Below the pieces are notes generated by a model. It did no database searches. It was not told the DNA's origin and saw only the letters and a list, made by a program, of their open reading frames with translations. From positions 186,001 through 250,000 of the forward strand of contig CANXME010002183.1 in the NCBI GenBank assembly GCA_948144175.1: a stretch of 64,000 bases of DNA. Direction: 5' to 3'. The DNA is from Closterium sp. NIES-65. Its lineage: Eukaryota; Streptophyta; Zygnematophyceae; Desmidiales; Closteriaceae. Below, piece after piece: positions 1 to 10,631 of the stretch. Each line of letters starts with the position of its first letter. Within the stretch, counting starts at the first letter, position 1. A program made the translations under genes and the position numbers.

Positions 1-1601
1 TCAGTGAATGACATGGGGAAGCAGTGAATGGCATGGGGAAGCACTGAATGACATGGGAAGCAGTGAATGACATGGGAAGCAGTGAATGACAAGGGGAAGC
101 AGTGAATGATATGGGAAGCAGCGAATGACATGGGATGCAGTGAATGACATGGGGAAGCAGTGAATGACATGGGAAGCAATGAATGACATGGGAAGCTGTG
201 AAAGACATGGGGAAGCAGTGAATGATATGGGAAGTAGTGAATGACATAGGAAGCAGTGAATCACATGGGAAGCAGTGAATGACATGGGAAGCAGTGAATG
301 ACATGGGAAGCAGTGAATGACATGGGAAGCAGTGAATGACATGGGAATCAGTGAATGACATGGGGAAGCAGTGAATGACATGGGGAAGCAGTGAATGACA
401 TGGGAATCAGTGAATGACATGGGAAGCAGCGAATGACATGGGAAGCAGTGAATGACATGGGAAGCAGTGAATGACATGGGAAGCAGTGAATGACATGGGG
501 AAGCAGATAATGACATGGGGAAGCAGTGAATGACATGAGAAGCAGTGAATGACATGGGAAGCAGTGAATGACAAGGGGAAGCAGTGAATGATATGGGAAG
601 CAGTGAATGACATGGGAAGCAGTGAATGACATGGGGAAGCGGTGAATGACATGGGAAGCAATGAATGACATGGGAAGCTGTGAAAGACTCGGGGAAGCAG
701 TGAATGATATGGGAAGTAGTGAATGACATGGGAAGCAGTGAATGACATGGGAAGCAGTGAATGACATGGGAATGAGTGAATGACATGGGGAAGAAGTGAA
801 TGACATGGGGAAGCAGTGAATGACATGGGAATCAGTGAATGACATGGGAAGTAGTGAATGACATGGGAAGCAGTGAATGACATGGGGAAGCAGTGAATGG
901 CATGGGGAAGCAGTGAATGACATGGGAAGCAGGTAATGACATGGGAAGCAGTGAATGACATGGGAATCAGTGAATGACATGGGGAAGCAGTGAATGACAT
1001 GGGGAAGCAGTGAATGACATGGGAATCAGTGAATGACATGGGAAGCAGCGAATGACATGGGAAGCAGTGAATGAGATGGGAAGCAGTGAATGACATGGGG
1101 AAGCAGTGAATGGCATGGGGAAGCAGTGAATGACATGGAAAGCAATGAATGACATGGGAAGCAGTGAATGACATGGGGAAGCAGTTAATGACATGGGGAA
1201 GCAGTGAATGATTTGGGAAGCAGTGAATGACATGGGAAGCAGTGAATGACAAGGGGAAGCAGTGAATGATATGGGAAGCAGTGAATGACATGGGAAGCAG
1301 TGAATGACATGGGGAAGCAGTGAATGACATGGGAAGCATTGAATGACATGGGAAGCTGTGAAAGACATGGGGAAGCAGTGAATGATATGGGAAGCAGCAA
1401 ATGACATGGGAAGCAGTGAATGACATGGGAAGCAGTGAATGACATGGGGAAGCAGTGAATGGCATGGGGAAGCAGTGAATGACATGGGAAGCAATGAATG
1501 ACATGGGAAGCAGTGAATGACATGGGGAAGCAGTTAATGACATGGGGAAGCAGTGAATGACATGGGAAGCAGTGAATGACATGGGAAGCAGTGAAGGACA
1601 T
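1..1601. repeat. Satellite array of a 19-20 bp unit with higher-order structure
   Basis: Uninterrupted tandem array of GAATGACATGGGAAGCAGT (19 bp) and a 20-bp form with one extra G. Variant units recur in the same order: GCTGTGAAAGAC near 194, 676 and 1354, and the ACAAGGGG variant near 90, 572 and 1250. The spacings are about 482 and 678 bp, so blocks of many units were duplicated together. The array stops at 1601 inside what should be codon 13 or so of the Copia-1 gag, without LTR or leader between. The unit has no stop codons in several frames, so long open frames on the minus strand here are artefacts. A centromeric or pericentromeric satellite is plausible but not shown. Confidence 0.95.
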
Positions 1602-2765
1602 GGCCGCCCAATTAAGTTTGAGGTTTGGTTGGATCACCTGCACCTGCTCCTCCAGATCACTGCCAAGGACGATGTCTCCCTGTATGACCACACGTCACGT
1701 ACCGCTCCCGCACCTGCCACTACTGCTGACAGTACTGCTCGCTCCCAGTGGCAGACCCGTAACGCTCATGCTCTCCTAGCCGTATGCAGCCACCTGCCGT
1801 TAGATGAGCGCGAGCACTTCGGCCAGCATAAGACCGCTAAAGAGCTGTACGATGCGGTAGTTGCGCGCTACTCCTCCCCCGCCACTGCTGCGATAGGCCA
1901 TCTCTGACTGCCCTACCTCTTCCCTGATCTGTCCGCCTTTGCCACTGTAGCTTACCTCATCACCCACCTCCGTACCAGTGACCTCCGCTACCGTGCCGCG
2001 CTCCCACCCGGTTTCTTTGCCAAGAACCCCCCCCCCCCCCCCCCCGATGTACCTCACACTGTACCACCTAGTCACCCGCCTCCCTGACTCCCTTCGCATT
2101 GTCAGGGACCAGTTTCTCGCCCTCTCCCCCACTGACCTCACTGTCGACCTCGAGAAGGAACTCCTAGCAGCTGAGAAGCATTGCCTCTCGTGGTGACCCC
2201 CGCTCCCCCTTCTTTGAGGGGTGCTCCCCCTCCCCCCTCCTCCCCTCCATTGCATCTGCTGCTGCTTTCGACTACCTCGGAGTTGAGGGGGTCGGGCTGC
2301 GTCTGCTCCTAGTGGGAGGTGCAAGGGCGGCAGGGGTAAGGGGGGCAGGGGTGGCGGAGGCGGAGGCGAGGGCGGCGGCGGTGGAGGGGGTGGGGGGGGC
2401 GGGGGTGGTGGCGGGGGTGGGAGTGGCGCGGGTGGTGGGGGGGTTAGTGGCGGCACAGGGGGTGGTGGCGGCGGAGGTGGTGGGGGTGGTGGGGGCGGTG
2501 GTGGCAGTGGTGGCGGCGATGGAGCGGGTGGCGGGTGCGGTGGAGCGGTGCAGCGTGGGGGGTTCGGCAGTGGTCAGAGGCAGCAGCAGCAGCGTCCCGG
2601 CGAGACTCCCTCTCCCCAACAGCTCCGTGAGTGGTACTCTCAGCGTGGGGGGTCTGGGGGTGGAGGTACCTGCCCGTACGTCATCCGCACAGGTAACCGC
2701 ACTGGCCAGAACTGTGGGAGGTTCCACACCGCGCAGCGCTGCTTCTTTCGTCTCGACGACGCCTG
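1602..2765 (+). pseudogene. gag: Copia-1 gag remnant
   Basis: Nucleocapsid/capsid protein of the element. It opens at residues GRPIKFEVWLDHL, which match about residue 13 of the intact sister Gag in Copia-2. The conserved core FGQHKTAKELYDAVVARY is present. A TGA at 1905-1907 replaces the Ser codon of the sister GRLSLPYL segment. A run of about 20 C near 2027-2046 shifts the frame. A Gly-rich tail (2290-2540) leads to a zinc-knuckle-like CX13CX3HX4C at about 2671-2748. Similarity to sister copies makes the assignment firm. The copy cannot make a full Gag. Confidence 0.85.
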
Positions 2766-4515
2766 GTGGAGCAGTTTCATGACGCCACTGAGCTGCCCCG
2801 CTGGGCTGATCTGCTTAGGAAGAACATTGATATCTTTCCTCTTGACTTTGATGCTATCCTTGGTGCCATGTATGCATTGACTATTAGTGTTGAGGGTGAC
2901 TGTTACCTGAGTGTACCGCCCGACCCGGGCATTGGGACCAGTGAGACAGCTGCTCCAGGTGCTAGTGCGTCTGCTGCCCTAGGTCCTGGTGAGGCTGCTG
3001 CTCTTGGTGCTAGTGCGTCTGCTGCCCTAGGTCCTGGTGAGGCTGCTGCTCTTGGTGCTAGTGAGTCTGCTCCCTCAGGTGCTAGTGCGTCTGCGCTTGC
3101 TGGTACTGCGTCTACTGAGGCATTGCACACCTTCACACTCGACTCGGGTGCTTCCTGCTGTTTCTTTCATGACCGCACTGCCCTTGAGCAGCTAGCTCGG
3201 CCAGTTGCTGTCTCCCTCGCTGACCCCTCTGGGGGCCCAGTCCTTGCGACCTCCTCTACTGTCCTCCCTTGTCCTGCGGTCCCATCCGGCACCCTGTCGG
3301 GTCTTTACCTCCCCTCATTCTCTACGAACTTGGCGGCGGGCTCTGCTCTTCAGTACGGGGGTGTTCACTAGTTCACCCCTGCCTATGAGCGTGTGACCCA
3401 CTGCACGTGTGCTAGGACTGGTCGCCACATAGCTACCTTCACTCGGCAGCCGGGGTCGGACCTGTACACACTGACCACTGAGTCCCCTCCGCTAGCTGCG
3501 TCTGCGTCTGCGTCGAGTCAGCTGCCGGTCCCCTGCTCGTGTTGCTCCCAGTCACACCAGATAGTTCTCTGGCACCACAATCTTGGTCACCCGTCAGTGC
3601 AGCGCCTCCGTGGCATGCACTCCCGGTACCTTGTCTCTGGTCTTCCCAGGGTTCTCCCTCCCCTCCCGCCCTCGCCTGCTCCTCCCTGTCTTCCCTGTGT
3701 TGAGGGGCGGCAGCGCGCCGCTCCTCACTCCTCCTCTTTCCCTCCCACAGAGGCTCCTCTGCAGACTCTCCACTTGGACGTGTGGGTCCCAGCCCGCGTC
3801 CGTGGACAGGGCCACGAGCGGTACTTCCTGCTGGTCGTCGACGACTACACGCGCTACACCACGGTCTTCCCCTTGCACACCAAGGGTGAGGTCCCTGATG
3901 TTTTGATCCCTTGGATCCGCGCTGCTCGTCTCCAGCTCCGCGAGCGGTTCCAGTCGGACTTTCCCGTCCTTCGTCTGCACTCTGACCGAGGTGGTGAGTT
4001 TTCCTCGACCTCTTGGCAGCCTACTGTGCGGAGCACGGCATCCACCAGATGTTCACGCTTCCGGCCTCTCCACAGCAGAATGGGGTTGCTGAGCGCCGCA
4101 TTGGCTTAGTCATGAAGATCACTCGTACCTCCTTGATCCATGCGGCTGCCCCCCATTTCCTGTGGCCGTTTGCAGTCCAGTACGCTGCGCATCAGCTCAA
4201 CCTCTGGCCCTGTGTCTTTGCTCCAGAGACCTCGCCCACACTGCTGTGGACGGAGCAGGTTGGAGATGCGTCGCGTATCCGGGTCTGGGGTGCTCGTGCC
4301 TTTGTCCACGATACCACTGCGGACAAGCCCTCCGCCCGTGCTGTGCCCTGTGTCTTCCTTGGCTTTGTCCCCGGCGCGCCTGGTTGGCAGTTTTACCACC
4401 CCACCTTGCGCCATGTCTTCCCCTCTCAAGTCGTCACCTTTGACGAGTCGGTACCCTTTTACCGTCTGTTCCCCTACCGCACTGCTCTGCTCCCTCCCCC
4501 GCCTCTCTTCCTCAC
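2766..4515 (+). pseudogene. pol: Copia-1 protease and integrase remnant
   Basis: The aspartic protease active site TLDSGAS lies at about 3135-3155. Integrase follows, with an HHCC-type zinc region (HHNLGH and CLPCVEG, 3570-3710) and core acidic residues at LDVWVPA (about 3776), LHSDRGGEF (about 3975) and QQNGVAERR (about 4075), the D,D,E set of Copia integrases. A TAG at 3369-3371 stands where sister copies read CAG (Gln). A frame break near 4005 separates the second core Asp from the catalytic Glu. In an intact element these are cut from Gag-Pol, protease maturing the polyprotein and integrase joining cDNA to host DNA. Confidence 0.85.
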
Positions 4516-4604
4516 CCCAGGTGCCCCTTCGGTAGACCCCCTCCCTCCCCAGGGTCCTGCTCCCTCAGGCGTTTCCCAGGTAGACGCAGTCGAGCCTGTC
4601 AAGG

Positions 4605-5440
4605 TAGCTGTCGACTCTGGTCCTGCGAGGGGCACTGAGCCTGGGGGTGCTGAGACTGGGGGTGCTGAGCCTGGGGGTGCTGAGACTGGGGGTGCTGAGC
4701 CTGGGGGTGCTGAGACTGCGGGTGCTGAGCCTGGGGGTGCTGAGACTGGGGGTGCTGAGACTGAGGGTGCTGAGACTGGGGGTGCTTAGACTGGGGGTGC
4801 TGAGCTTGGTGGAGCTCCCTCTTCACAGCAGCTACGTGAGTGGTACTCTCAGCGTTGCAGCCTCCAGCATGGGGCTACTGGAGCTGGGGGTTCTGCCGGA
4901 GTTGGGGCTGGTGGTGCTGCAGGTACTGTGTCGCGGCCGGAGCCTCCCTCCTCTCAGCGGCTATGTGAGTGGTATGCTCGGCGCTGGAGCCTCCGGAGTG
5001 GAGCTCCTAGTTTTGAGGTGCCGCCTGTTGGAGGCCTTGCTGCTACTGGAGGTGCTGCTGGTGCTGCTGGAGGTACTGGAGCTACTGGAGGTGCTGCTAG
5101 TACTGGTCCTACTGAAGGTGCTGCTGGTGCTACTGGAGGTTCTGGAGCTGCTGGCAGTGCTGCTGGTGCTGCTGGAGGTACTCGAGCTGCTGGAGCTACT
5201 GGTGGTGCTCCTGGTCCTAGGACTGGTGGTGCTGGAGGAGCTGGTGCTACTGGAGGTACTGGAGTTGACACTACTGGAGGTGCTGCTGGTGTTGCGGGAG
5301 TTTGAGCTGCTGCTGGGGGTTCTGGTGCTGTCTCTGCTAGTTTTGGGGGCACGTCACGGCCGCGGCCGTACTTCGTTCCGCTCCTTCAGCAGGTTCTTGG
5401 TCAGCCGCCTTCTCCTTGTCTTGCTCCCTCCTTAGAGTGT
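4605..5440 (+). repeat. Integrase-RT linker repeats of Copia-1
   Basis: 15- and 30-bp repeats of GCTGAGCCTGGGGGT type encode GGAEPGGAET pentapeptide repeats (4605-4810), followed by a region of GGTGCTGCTGGTGCT-like codons encoding Gly/Ala repeats (5030-5320). A TAG at 4787-4789 interrupts the frame. All Copia-A copies carry a low-complexity linker at this position, with different repeat number. It is probably a flexible, fast-evolving spacer in the polyprotein. Confidence 0.85.
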
Positions 5441-5557
5441 CCTCCGCCTGTCCAGTCGCAGTCACAGTTACAGCCTACCTCGCCACTTCCTGGTCCTTCT
5501 CCCTACACTGGTTCGACAGGAGGTCTTACGGAGCGTCGTGAGCCTGAGTCCCGTCCT

Positions 5558-7203
5558 GTGTCGCCTGAGTCTCGTTTTGCGTCACCTGTTTGTGCTGCTC
5601 GCACTGGTAGTCGTGTCCCGCGTCAGCGTCCTCCTGCTGTCCCCGGCACTCACCAGATGTCGCTTCGTCTTTCCACTGCTCCACAGCGTGTCCCTGTGCC
5701 TTCTCCTCTTGCATCCTCCCTTCCTGCCCTTGCTGACCCAGATTCTGACTCTCTTCGTGCTGCTAGTCCTAATGTCACGCGTCTCCTGGCCACAGTTGTC
5801 ACTGACCCTTCCTTTGAGTCAGCTGCTGCGTCTGCCTTAGTTGCTGAGCTTGTCGACTTTGCTGCTCACTGTCGTCTAGACTACGCTGCGAGTCTTGTTG
5901 CTGAGTCTGAGTGTCTCTGTCCTCCGTCCGTCGGGGGTGAGTGTGCTCTTAGCACGAACGACCTTGAGGACAGGCAGGAGGAGTTTGAGTGCTTTGCCGC
6001 CGCTGTACCTCATCTCGTGTCCATGCTGATTGCACCTGAGGGAGACCCGGATGCTCCAGACATCCCGACCCCGCGCTCTTACGCTGAGGCGATCGCGGGT
6101 GAGTACTCCTCTCAGTGGCAGACAGCCATGGATACAGAGATGGCATCCTGGAAGTCCACTGGCACATACATCAACGAGGTTCCCCCTCCTGGGGCGAACA
6201 TCGTCAGTGGCATGTGGATTTTCAGGGTGAAGCGGCCGCCAGGTTCTCCGCCTGTCTTCAAGGCTCGGTACGTTGCTCGAGGCTTCAGTCAGCGAGAGGG
6301 AGTAGACTTCTTCCAGACGTTCTCCCCCACCCCGAAGATGACCACTCTTTGGGTGCTGCTGCACGTTGCTGCTCAGCGTGACTACAAGCTTCACTCTCTT
6401 GACTTCAGCACAGCTTTCTTGCAGGGCAGCCTGCACGAGGAGATCTGGCTGCGACGCCCTCCTGGCTTCAGTGGGTCGTTTCCTCCTAGTACCCAGTGGA
6501 GTCTCCGGCGGCCGGTCTACGGTCTCTACCAGGCGCCACGTGAGTGCCACGACACACTGAGGACTACACTTGCGGCTCTTGGGTTCTCGCCTTCTACTGA
6601 CGACCCGTCGTTGTTTCTGCGCACCGACACTTCGCTGCCGCCGTTCTACATCCTCGTGTACGTCGACGACTTGGTCTTTGCCACTGCTGACACTGAGGCT
6701 CTCGCCCACGTGAAGTCGGAGCTCCAGAAGAGACACACGTGCACAGACCTGGGTGAGCTGACAAGCTATCTTGGCTTGCGGATCACCCGGGACAGAGCAC
6801 GCCGCACCATCACACTGACTCAGTCACACATGGTGCAGCAGGTCCTTCAGCGCTTCGGCTTCACCTGGTCCTCGGCAAAGGCCACTCCTCTGGCTACAGG
6901 TCACTCGCTCTCAGCTCCACCTTCGAACGAGTCCGTAGAGCCGAGTGGTCCTTACCCAGAGCTAGTTGGTTGCCTCATGTATCCGATGACTTGCACTCGT
7001 CCTGACCTCGCGTACCCTCTTGGTCTGCTGGCTCGCTACGTGGCTCCTAGTCGGCACTAACCTGAGCACTTGGCTGCCACTAAGAGGGTACTGCGCTACT
7101 TGTGCAGCACATCAGGCATGGGGCTAGTGCTTGGAGGGAAGAGCCTAGTTGTCCTCACTGGGCACTCATACGCTTCTTGGGTTGACGACCAGGCTACTCA
7201 GCG
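5558..7203 (+). pseudogene. pol: Copia-1 reverse transcriptase, interrupted by Copia-2
   Basis: Encodes the end of the linker and the Copia RT, with ANIVSGMWIFRVKRPPGSP, FSQREGVDFFQTFSPTPK and the catalytic YVDDLVFATADT (about 6659-6694), so the active-site Asp pair is retained. A TAA at 7058-7060 falls in the segment that reads GRHRPEH in sister copies. After it the frame continues to DDQATQR at 7203, where Copia-2 begins. The coding sequence resumes at 14670. Copying element RNA into cDNA is the family function; this copy cannot make the full enzyme. Confidence 0.88.
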
Positions 7204-7335
7204 TGTTAGAAACACTGAACAGGAATGAATGAACTAGCAGTGAAATGAGTACAAGTACCTAACCCTAGAATTGTGTACCCCCTATAGGCTAACCCACTGT
7301 AGCCTAAACTAACACAACATATATAATGTTTGACA
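7204..7335 (-). repeat. Copia-2 3' LTR
   Basis: 132 bp, TGTTAG...TTGACA on the plus strand, i.e. TGTCAA...CTAACA in element orientation. Identical by eye to 14533-14664. Next to it, 7333-7360, is the polypurine tract (on minus: CCCACTTTGCCTATGGGGG). Confidence 0.95.
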
Positions 7336-7566
7336 CACCCCCATAGGCAAAGTGGGGGAGAACTAGGGGTCACAAGACCAGTCAAGGCAAAGCAAGGCAA
7401 AACAAGCTCAGGGTGGATCTCAAGGATACCACACAAATTCCGAGCACAAGCGAGTGGTCACAAGACCAGTTCACATGCATGTTTATAATAGAGCAAAAGG
7501 TACAATGATCAATCTAACAAGAGTAAACATGCAGGTATATATATAGAGATCACAGTACAAACAGAC
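7336..7566 (-). other. Copia-2 3' untranslated region with conserved block
   Basis: Non-coding between the RNase H stop and the 3' LTR. On the minus strand it contains a TATATATA stretch and then the conserved words ACTTGTGCTCGGAATTTGTG, GATCCACCCTGAGCTTG and GACTGGTCTTGTGACC, ending in the polypurine tract. The same block occurs in Copia-1, -4, -5, -6 and in the non-coding element M7. Confidence 0.8.
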
Positions 7567-9552
7567 TCAAGAAGTAAGCAGGTGAGGTCTTGTAGGCACA
7601 AGGCCTAGAAGAGTGCAAAAGCGCTGATGGTCACAAGGCTGAAGCGCCTTGGTGAACACATCAGCAGTGTTGGCCTCAGAGGCCACGTAACGCAGGCGAA
7701 GCTGACCACGCTGCTGTAGCTCTCGAGCAAGGAAGTAACGCAGAGCAATGTGCTTCGTTTTGTGCTCCAGTCTGTGCTCCTCACACAAGGCAATGGCTGC
7801 CTTGTTGTCGACGTACAGCACTGGAGGAGAACGAGGCTGCTCTCCAAGGTCGGTCAGCAAGTAGGTGAGCCAGCGTAGCTCCTGTGCAGCCATGGCTGTG
7901 GCGTAGATCTCAGCCTCACAACTGGAGCTAAGAACAGAAGAAGAGCGAGTAGAACGCCAAGAAACAGAACCAGAGCCAAGACTGAAGGAGTAACCCTGAG
8001 ACGACCGCTGAGTAGCCTGGTCGTCAACCCAAGAAGCGTCTGAGTGCCCGGTGAGAACAACTGGGACTCGCCCTCCAAGTACTAGCCCCATGCCCGACGT
8101 ACTGCACAAGTAGCGCAACACCCTCTTAGCTGCATCCATGTGCTCCTTCCGGTGACGGCCGGAAGCGACATAGCGTGCAAGAATGCTGAGAGGGTATGCA
8201 AGGTCTGTTCGAGTGCAGGTCATCAGGTACATGAGGCAACCCACAAGCTCTGGATACGGGCCACTCGGCTCTACGGACTCATCCGAAGGCAGAGCTGAGA
8301 GCGAGTGACCGGTAGGCAGAGGAGTGGGCTGAGGCGAGGAGTACGTGAAGAGGAAGCGCTGAAGGACCTGCTGCACCATGTGTGACTGAGTCAAGGTGAT
8401 GGTGCGGCGTGCTCTGTCCCGAGTGATCCGCAAGCCAAGATAGCTTGTCAGTTCACCCAGGTGTGTGCACGTGTGTCTCTTCTGCAGCTCCGACTTCACT
8501 AGAGTCAGTGCCACAGTGTCAGCAGTAGCAAAGACCAAGTCGTCGACGTACACAAGGACGTAGAACGGCGGCAGTGAGGTGTCGGTGCGTAGAAACAGCG
8601 ACGGGTCAGCAGTAGAAGGCGCGAACCCAAGAGCCGCAAGCGTAGTCCTCAGTGTGTCGTGCCACTCACGAGGCGCTAGGCGGAGACCGTAGACTGGCCG
8701 TCGGAGGCTCCACTGGGTACCAGGAGGGAACGACCCAGTGAAGCCAGGTGGACGGCGCAGCCAGATCTCCTCGTGCAGGCTGCCCTGCAGGAAAGCAGTG
8801 CTGAAGTCAAGCGAGTGGAGCTCGTAGTCACGCTGAGCGGCGACGTGCAGCAGAACCCGAAGAGTGGTCATCTTCGGGGTCGGGGAGAAGGTCTGGAAGA
8901 ATTCAACTCCCTCTCGCTGACTGAAGCCTCGTGCAACGTAACGCGCCTTTAAGACAGCCGGAGAGCCCGGCGGCCGCTTCACCCTGAAAATCCACATGCC
9001 ACTGACGATGTTCGCCCCAGGTGGGAGAACCTCGTCGATGTAGGTGCCTGTGGACTTCCAGGAAGCCATCTCTGTGTCCATGGCTGACTGCCATTGAGAG
9101 GAGTAGGGACCGGCCATCGCCTCTGCGTAAGAGCGCGGGGTCGGGATGTCTGGTGCATCCGGGTCTCCCTCAAGGGCAACAAGCATGGACACGAGATGGG
9201 GCAAAGCGGCAGCAAAGCACTCAAACTCCTCCTGCCTGTCCTCAAGGACGTCAGTGCCAAGAGCACACTCACCCCCGACGGACGGAGGACAGACAGACTC
9301 ATACTCAGCAACTAGGCTAGCAGCGTAGTCTAGACGACAGCGAGCAGCAAAGTCGACAAGCTCAGCAACTATGGCAGACGCCGCAGCAGACTCAAAGGAA
9401 GGGTCAGTGACAACAGCAGCCAGGAGACGTGTGACAGTAGGACTGGTAGCACGAAGAGAGTCTGACCCAGGGTCAGCAAGAGCAGGAAGAGAGGAAGCAG
9501 GAGGAGACGGTAGTGGGACACGCTGTGGAGCAGTGGACGGACGAAGCGCCAT
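7567..9552 (-). CDS. pol: Copia-2 reverse transcriptase-RNase H (661 codons)
   Basis: The longest clean RT/RNase H frame of the Copia-A family here. RT is recognised by the FRVKRPPGSP and FFQTFSPTPKM blocks, the LHSLDFSTAFLQGSLHEE block and the catalytic YVDDLVFATADT with Tyr at about residue 335. RNase H follows, with SWVDDQATQRSSQGYTF and SSCEAEIYATAMA (about residue 543) and the C-terminal NTADVFTKAL segment. The Met shown is simply the first in frame: the same frame continues upstream through a TAG at 9748-9750 into the linker, so the natural product is a polyprotein. All RT and RNase H motifs look intact. Confidence 0.9.
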   Translation of the reverse strand: MALRPSTAPQRVPLPSPPASSLPALADPGSDSLRATSPTVTRLLAAVVTDPSFESAAASAIVAELVDFAARCRLDYAASLVAEYESVCPPSVGGECALGTDVLEDRQEEFECFAAALPHLVSMLVALEGDPDAPDIPTPRSYAEAMAGPYSSQWQSAMDTEMASWKSTGTYIDEVLPPGANIVSGMWIFRVKRPPGSPAVLKARYVARGFSQREGVEFFQTFSPTPKMTTLRVLLHVAAQRDYELHSLDFSTAFLQGSLHEEIWLRRPPGFTGSFPPGTQWSLRRPVYGLRLAPREWHDTLRTTLAALGFAPSTADPSLFLRTDTSLPPFYVLVYVDDLVFATADTVALTLVKSELQKRHTCTHLGELTSYLGLRITRDRARRTITLTQSHMVQQVLQRFLFTYSSPQPTPLPTGHSLSALPSDESVEPSGPYPELVGCLMYLMTCTRTDLAYPLSILARYVASGRHRKEHMDAAKRVLRYLCSTSGMGLVLGGRVPVVLTGHSDASWVDDQATQRSSQGYSFSLGSGSVSWRSTRSSSVLSSSCEAEIYATAMAAQELRWLTYLLTDLGEQPRSPPVLYVDNKAAIALCEEHRLEHKTKHIALRYFLARELQQRGQLRLRYVASEANTADVFTKALQPCDHQRFCTLLGLVPTRPHLLTS

Positions 9553-9747
9553 CCGGTGAGTGCCTGGGACAGCAGGAAGACGCTGACGCTGGACTCGACT
9601 ACTAGAGAGAGCAGTGCGGACAGGCGACTCAGGACAAGAATCAGGCGACGCAGGACGAGACGCAGGCTCACGCCGCTCAGTAAGACCTCCAGTCGGACCA
9701 GTATAAGGAGCAGGACCAGGAAGAGAGGAGGCAGACGTAAACGCCGA

Positions 9748-10630
9748 CTACAGCTGTACAGGTGGAGGACACGCTAAGGAGGGAGGAGGAAAAGGAGGAG
9801 GAAGCTGACCAAGAACCTGCTGAAGGAGCGGAACAATGTATGGCCGAGACCGAGCAGCGACATCAGAGCCAGCAGGGACACGTGCACCAGGGTTCGCAGC
9901 ACCAGCAGCAGCTCCAGCGCCCACGTCCTTAGCACCAGCGGTAGCTCCAACGCCCGGGTCCTCAGCACCAGTATCAGCTCCAACGCCCGGGTCCGCAGCA
10001 CCAGCGGCAGCTCCAACGCCTGGGTCCTCAGCACCAGCAGCAGCTCCAACGCCCGGGTCCTCAGCACCAGCAGCGGCTTCAACGCCCGGGTCCTCAGCAC
10101 CAGCAGCAGCTCCAACAGCAGCGGGGTCCGTAACACGAGGCACGCCACTCCGAAGAGTGCAGCGCCGCTCGTACCACTCACGGATCCGCTCGCGGGAGGG
10201 GAGCTCCTGAACGGGAGAAGAAGCACTAGCACCAGTCCCAGTAGTACGTCCGGCTCGAGCGGTACCTCCCCGGAAGCTGCAGTACTCTAAGTACCACGCA
10301 CGCAGCTGCTCCGAGGAGAGGGCTCCTCCAGGTGCAGGACTCCCAGGCCTAGTACCTCAAGACTCAGAACCCCCAGACTCCGAACTTTGCAGCTCAGCAC
10401 CACGAGGCTCCACACCCCCAAGCTCAGCACCCCTAGGCTACACACCCCCAGGCTCCACACCCCCAAGATCCACACCCCCAGGCTCCACACCCCCAGGCTC
10501 AGCACCCCCAGGCTCAGCACCCCCAGGCTCAGCACCCCCAGCAGGACGAGAGTCGACAGCTACCTCAACAGGCTCAAGCGGGTCTACCTGAGACACACCT
10601 GAGGGAGCAGCACCCTGAGGGGGGAGGGGG
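9748..10630 (-). repeat. pol: Copia-2 integrase-RT linker, low-complexity coding
   Basis: Minus-strand coding repeats. At 9890-10120 a 45-bp-type repeat encodes AAAGAEDPGVG units. At 10380-10540 a 15-bp repeat encodes EPGGAEPGGA units. The stretch RPYIVPLLQQVLGQ near 9840 is a conserved island found in every sister copy before the RT. The frame differs between the two repeat blocks, so at least one indel has occurred. Confidence 0.8.
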
Positions 10631-10631
10631 T

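Noticed and set aside
1..1582. Minus-strand open frames of up to 391 codons repeating SFTASHVIHCFP
   Set aside because: They are translations of the satellite, whose unit lacks stops in several frames. The 19/20-bp mixture moves the same peptide between frames, so selection for a protein is excluded.
1..1601. Possible CRISPR-like array
   Set aside because: Units are contiguous with no unique spacers, and the context is eukaryotic retrotransposons.
7240..7300. CCTAACCCTAGA in LTRs as telomeric repeat
   Set aside because: It occurs once per LTR, not in tandem, and is part of the conserved LTR sequence.
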